Source of the DNA: Gammaproteobacteria bacterium
Lineage (GTDB): Bacteria > Pseudomonadota > Gammaproteobacteria > UBA4575
Reading direction: 5' to 3'
Assembly (NCBI GenBank): GCA_022824965.1
Contig: JAJDYY010000008.1
Location: forward strand, 575,482 to 639,481
DNA: 64,000 nucleotides
Shown: one piece after another, positions 61,059 through 64,000 of the stretch
Layout: every line of letters begins with the position of its first letter
Position numbering within the stretch: position 1 is the stretch's first letter
Translations under genes and position numbers: made by a program
Notes under the pieces: generated by a model
Databases searched by the model: none
The model's input: only the letters and a program-made list of their open reading frames with translations
What the model was told of the DNA's origin: nothing

Positions 61059-62742
61059 CCTGAACCCGGCACTCATCCTGATACTGGGCGCGCTGCCGGC
61101 TCTGCTACTGAAAGGCCCTCTGCGTGCTGTTTATATACTGCTGTTGCCGGTGCTTTCCTTTTTGCAGCTGTACACTTTGCCCGCAGGCTCACGTGCAGAG
61201 TTCGAGATTCTTGGCATGCTCCTGACGACCCTGCACCTCGACAAGCTCAGCTTCGTATTTGCCGTGATCTTCCACATTGCGGCTTTCCTGTTGATCCTGT
61301 ACTCATTGCATACCCGCGACCGCCTGCAGCAGATGGTCACCCTGATCTATGCTGGCTGTGCGATCGGAGCGGTGCTGGCCGGGGATCTGATTACACTGTT
61401 TATCTACTTTGAGGCGGCTGCGCTTTCCTCTGTGTTTCTGATCTGGTCACGGCGTACCCCGGCATCCTATGCGGCTGGCATGCGTTACCTGATCGTACAG
61501 GTCATCTCCGGACTCCTGCTGTTGACCGGCATCATCCTGCATGCCCGCAGCAGCGGGTCCATTGAATTTACCCAGATGGACCCCGGAACACCCGGAGGCG
61601 CGCTGATTTTTCTTGCCTTTGGGATCAAGTGTGCATTCCCCTTGCTGCATAACTGGCTGGTGGATGCCTACCCGCAAGCTACCGTGACCGGAACTGTGGT
61701 GCTCTCTGCCTTCACGACCAAGATGGCGGTATATGCGCTCGCAACTGCTTTTGCGGGAACCGAAATCCTGATCTGGATCGGATTGATGATGACCGCCTTT
61801 CCGATTTTCTACGCGGTCATCGAAAATGATCTTCGCCGGGTGCTGACCTACAGCATGATCAACCAGTTGGGATTCATGGTGGTCGGGGTCGGGATCGGCA
61901 CGGAACTGGCACTCAATGGCACCGCGGCCCATGCCTTTGCGCATATCCTGTACAAGGCACTGCTGTTCATGAGCATGGGTGCCGTGCTGCTGCGCACCGG
62001 TCGCATCAACGGCTCGGACCTGGGCGGACTGTACAAATCGATGCCGTATACCGCGGGTTTTTGCATAATTGGCGCCGCATCGATTTCTGCCTTCCCCCTG
62101 TTCAGTGGCTTTGTCACGAAATCGATGATCATGGAGGCAGTTGCCCTCGAAGGCTACACCCTGGCATGGCTGGTGTTACTGTTCGCATCGGCCGGCGTGT
62201 TTCACCATTCAGGCATCAAGATCCCCTACTTTGCTTTTTTCGCCCACGACAGCGGCATACGCTGCAAGGAGGCACCCGCGAGCATGCTGTGCGCCATGGC
62301 CCTTGCCGCAGTGCTTTGCATATACATCGGGGTCTTCCCGCAAACCCTGTACGCGCTGCTGCCCCATGAGATCGGCTACCAGCCCTACACGATGACACAC
62401 GTAACCACCCAGCTTCAGTTGCTGTTCTTCTCGGCGCTCGCCTTTACCTGGCTCGTGCGACAGGGCCTCTACCCTCCCGAATTGCGTTCAGTGAACCTGG
62501 ATGCAGACTGGTTTTACCGCAAACCGGGACGCTGGCTTGTAGAGCATGCGATGCGGTCCATTGTGACCGGTGAGCAAAGGATGGGGGTCTGGATCAAGAG
62601 GCTTTCATTCAGTGCAGGCACACGCCTGCATCGTCACCACGGACCTCAGGGGCTGCTTGCCAAAACCTGGCCCACCGGCAGCATGGTGCTATGGGTTGCC
62701 TTCCTGCTTGGTGTCTACCTGATCTTTTATTATGTCTACTGA
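61048..62742 (+). CDS. Proton-conducting antiporter subunit (NuoL/M-like), third copy
   Basis: 564-aa NuoL/M-like protein, the third in the operon. Conserved Glu in LITLFIYFEAAALSSVFLIW, Lys in AFGIKCAFPLLHNWLVDAYP, and YSMINQLGFMVVG, FAHILYKALLFMSMG. The C-terminal ~90 residues (WFYRKPGRWLVEHAMRS, then a last helix VLWVAFLLGVYLIFYYVY) extend beyond a normal MrpD. GTG 61048 or the ATG directly after it. Convergent with the NTF2-like gene. Confidence 0.94.
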   Translation: MMFSLNPALILILGALPALLLKGPLRAVYILLLPVLSFLQLYTLPAGSRAEFEILGMLLTTLHLDKLSFVFAVIFHIAAFLLILYSLHTRDRLQQMVTLIYAGCAIGAVLAGDLITLFIYFEAAALSSVFLIWSRRTPASYAAGMRYLIVQVISGLLLLTGIILHARSSGSIEFTQMDPGTPGGALIFLAFGIKCAFPLLHNWLVDAYPQATVTGTVVLSAFTTKMAVYALATAFAGTEILIWIGLMMTAFPIFYAVIENDLRRVLTYSMINQLGFMVVGVGIGTELALNGTAAHAFAHILYKALLFMSMGAVLLRTGRINGSDLGGLYKSMPYTAGFCIIGAASISAFPLFSGFVTKSMIMEAVALEGYTLAWLVLLFASAGVFHHSGIKIPYFAFFAHDSGIRCKEAPASMLCAMALAAVLCIYIGVFPQTLYALLPHEIGYQPYTMTHVTTQLQLLFFSALAFTWLVRQGLYPPELRSVNLDADWFYRKPGRWLVEHAMRSIVTGEQRMGVWIKRLSFSAGTRLHRHHGPQGLLAKTWPTGSMVLWVAFLLGVYLIFYYVY

Positions 62743-62760
62743 GGACCCGGAATTGCAGGC

Positions 62761-63198
62761 TCAGTGGATGGTCTGAGCCTCTTCTGCATCGCCGTCCATC
62801 AGATCCAGTACCGGGTGCAGCTCAGCGGAAGCATGGTGTAAAACCATGTGCCAGTTGCCGTTCGTCTTCCTGTAGATGTTGGTGGCAAAGATCTCCGACT
62901 GCAGTTCACCATCGACGTAGATGTCTTCCACTACATGGTGCACCGCCACATCCTCCTCCAGAATCATGCCCGTCCTGTTGACCCTTAACTCGATGCCCTG
63001 CTCGTAGGAAAATATCTGTTCCCAGCTCTTGCGGATACTGGACACGCCCTGAAGGCGAGGACCTCCAGGGTGTATACAGACGATGTTCTTACCCCGACCC
63101 CATATGGACATCATCAATTCGATATCCCCTTCCTGGAATGATCGGTAAAATGCCTGCTCGGCCTGTTCGGAGGTCTGGAAACAATTCGGATTCTGCAT
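62761..63198 (-). CDS. NTF2-like/SnoaL-like protein
   Basis: 145-aa cone-shaped alpha+beta fold of the nuclear transport factor 2 superfamily (YybH/SnoaL-like group): SEQAEQAFYRSFQEGDIELMMSIW, CIHPGGPRLQGVSSIRKSWEQI, and the strand region GNWHMVLHHASAE. No catalytic residues can be assigned. Divergent from the Rieske gene. Confidence 0.85.
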   Translation of the reverse strand: MQNPNCFQTSEQAEQAFYRSFQEGDIELMMSIWGRGKNIVCIHPGGPRLQGVSSIRKSWEQIFSYEQGIELRVNRTGMILEEDVAVHHVVEDIYVDGELQSEIFATNIYRKTNGNWHMVLHHASAELHPVLDLMDGDAEEAQTIH

Positions 63199-63252
63199 GG
63201 GTGTCCAGTCAAGTTTTAAATGTTCATTGACCCGGGTAGTATTTCAGGTGCC

Positions 63253-63594
63253 ATGAGTTTGATAGAAACACAATTATGTCACTACGATGATATACCGGAC
63301 CCAGGCAGCAAAGGCCTGGTTGTTGAAGCTCACGATACGCTGACCCGAGTATTTGTCGTCAAGAAAGACAAACAGGTTTATGCCTATCAAAATTCATGCC
63401 CGCATACACAAGGGCCTTTGGACTGGGCGCCTGACCGTTTTCTCGACGAGGGCGCGGATTATATCATGTGCGCCAACCATGGCGCCCTCTTTCAGATACA
63501 GGATGGCCTGTGCGTCTACGGCCCCTGTAAAAACGAGCGCCTGCGTGCGCTGCCCTGCACAGTCCGAAACCAGGTAATCCACGCGCAGCTTTAA
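63253..63594 (+). CDS. Rieske [2Fe-2S] ferredoxin-type protein
   Basis: 113 aa from ATG 63253 (TTG 63220 would add 11 residues). Single Rieske domain with both cluster boxes: NSCPHTQGPLDW (C-P-H) and IMCANHGALFQIQDGLC (C-A-N-H), then GPCKNERLRALPC. No membrane segment or signal, so probably a soluble electron carrier or a NirD-like accessory protein. Partner unknown. Confidence 0.9.
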   Translation: MSLIETQLCHYDDIPDPGSKGLVVEAHDTLTRVFVVKKDKQVYAYQNSCPHTQGPLDWAPDRFLDEGADYIMCANHGALFQIQDGLCVYGPCKNERLRALPCTVRNQVIHAQL

Positions 63595-63678
63595 GAGCCT
63601 GCAATATGGCATAATCTCCTGACAGCGCCCGCCTTGCACAGGCCCAGGGCGGAAACCGGGAAGATTTCGGCGACAGAG

Positions 63679-63972
63679 ATGGCAGAAAATTCGTGGATAT
63701 CCTTTTTCAGCGCAGTCACAAGCTGGCTGCTGGCTGTTTTTCTGGTGGTGCAGTTACTGTCCGGCCCCTTTGATGGACGTACCTGTCAAACCGCCTGCGT
63801 GAATACGGTCTTCTGGGTATCCTTTGCCATCGCAGGTCTCGGCCTGATTTTCAGTGCCGGTGCCCTGTTCTCAGGCAAAACCGGCTGGCTGCAGAGCTTG
63901 TCCTTTCTTGCCTTGCTGGGCCTGGTCGGCATTTACCTCACCACGATCCTGATCGGTACCTTCGGGATTTAG
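63679..63972 (+). CDS. Small membrane protein, unknown
   Basis: 97 aa from ATG 63679 (TTG 63634 possible). Three hydrophobic segments: WISFFSAVTSWLLAVFLVVQLL, VFWVSFAIAGLGLIFSAGALF and SLSFLALLGLVGIYLTTILIG; two cysteines in GRTCQTACVN between the first two. No recognised family. Ends 28 bases before the window edge. Confidence 0.6.
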   Translation: MAENSWISFFSAVTSWLLAVFLVVQLLSGPFDGRTCQTACVNTVFWVSFAIAGLGLIFSAGALFSGKTGWLQSLSFLALLGLVGIYLTTILIGTFGI

Positions 63973-64000
63973 GCCGTACACGCGCTGCTTGCGTCACACC

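Overview
The window is a chromosomal, housekeeping-rich stretch of a gammaproteobacterium, probably aquatic or marine and probably uncultured. Evidence for the group is the ubiE-ubiJ-ubiB, hslV-hslU, hemC-hemD-hemX-hemY, priA-argS-SPOR, polA-thrB, yihA-cytochrome c4-dsbA and glnK-amtB-ubiK neighbourhoods, all familiar from Pseudomonas-like and related Gammaproteobacteria. Base composition is moderate and even by eye. I found no rRNA, tRNA, CRISPR array, insertion sequence or prophage, so this is not an accessory island. Many of these genes lie in the origin-proximal half of the chromosome in relatives, but dnaA, dnaN, gyrB and rpmH are not here.

Layout. 0-5.4 kb: an M48 lipoprotein protease, a free-standing 5'-3' exonuclease overlapping a fructosamine-kinase-family gene, ferrochelatase and an HNH nuclease. 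5.4-10.5 kb: a 400-base gap with two exact DnaA-box matches and an AT-rich 13-mer-like element, then priA, argS and a SPOR protein. 10.5-16.8 kb: acyl-CoA ligase, nadA, a ycgL-like gene overlapping speA, and divergent speE. 16.8-19.8 kb: TorF-type porin, glnK and amtB behind a sigma-54 promoter with two NtrC-like sites, then divergent ubiK. 19.8-25.3 kb: cytochrome c5, a nucleobase permease with a regulatory-looking C-terminal domain, dsbA, cytochrome c4, an orphan and yihA. 25.4-29.8 kb: a Fur-boxed iron-uptake locus with a di-heme protein, LbtU-type porin and imelysin. 29.9-37 kb: polA, thrB and a TRAP transporter (DctQ, DctM and a convergent TakP-like binding lipoprotein). 37-48.9 kb: a long minus-strand run of uvrD, ubiB, ubiJ, ubiE, DUF971, hslU, hslV, xerC, dapF, a methyltransferase, lysA and tiny lptM. 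49-55.3 kb: esterase, argH and hemCDXY. 55.4-62.7 kb: a ten-gene Mrp/Mbh-type antiporter operon. 62.7-64 kb: NTF2-like protein, Rieske protein and a membrane protein.

How parts work together. Haem supply (hemH, hemCDXY) serves the c-type cytochromes and the di-heme iron-locus protein. UbiE, UbiJ, UbiB and UbiK belong to ubiquinone synthesis. GlnK/AmtB and the porin form a nitrogen-responsive ammonium module. The Mrp-like operon couples proton and cation movement.

The most unusual observations are: a PolA whose 3'-5' exonuclease site lacks two of four metal-binding carboxylates; a nucleobase permease fused to a degenerate ATPase-like (RsbW-type) domain, with no standard start codon for its conserved N-terminus; an Mrp-type operon in the gene order of archaeal membrane-bound hydrogenases with three NuoL/M-like subunits and no hydrogenase; and the oriC-like cluster upstream of priA. 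No wholly new multi-gene system is evident.
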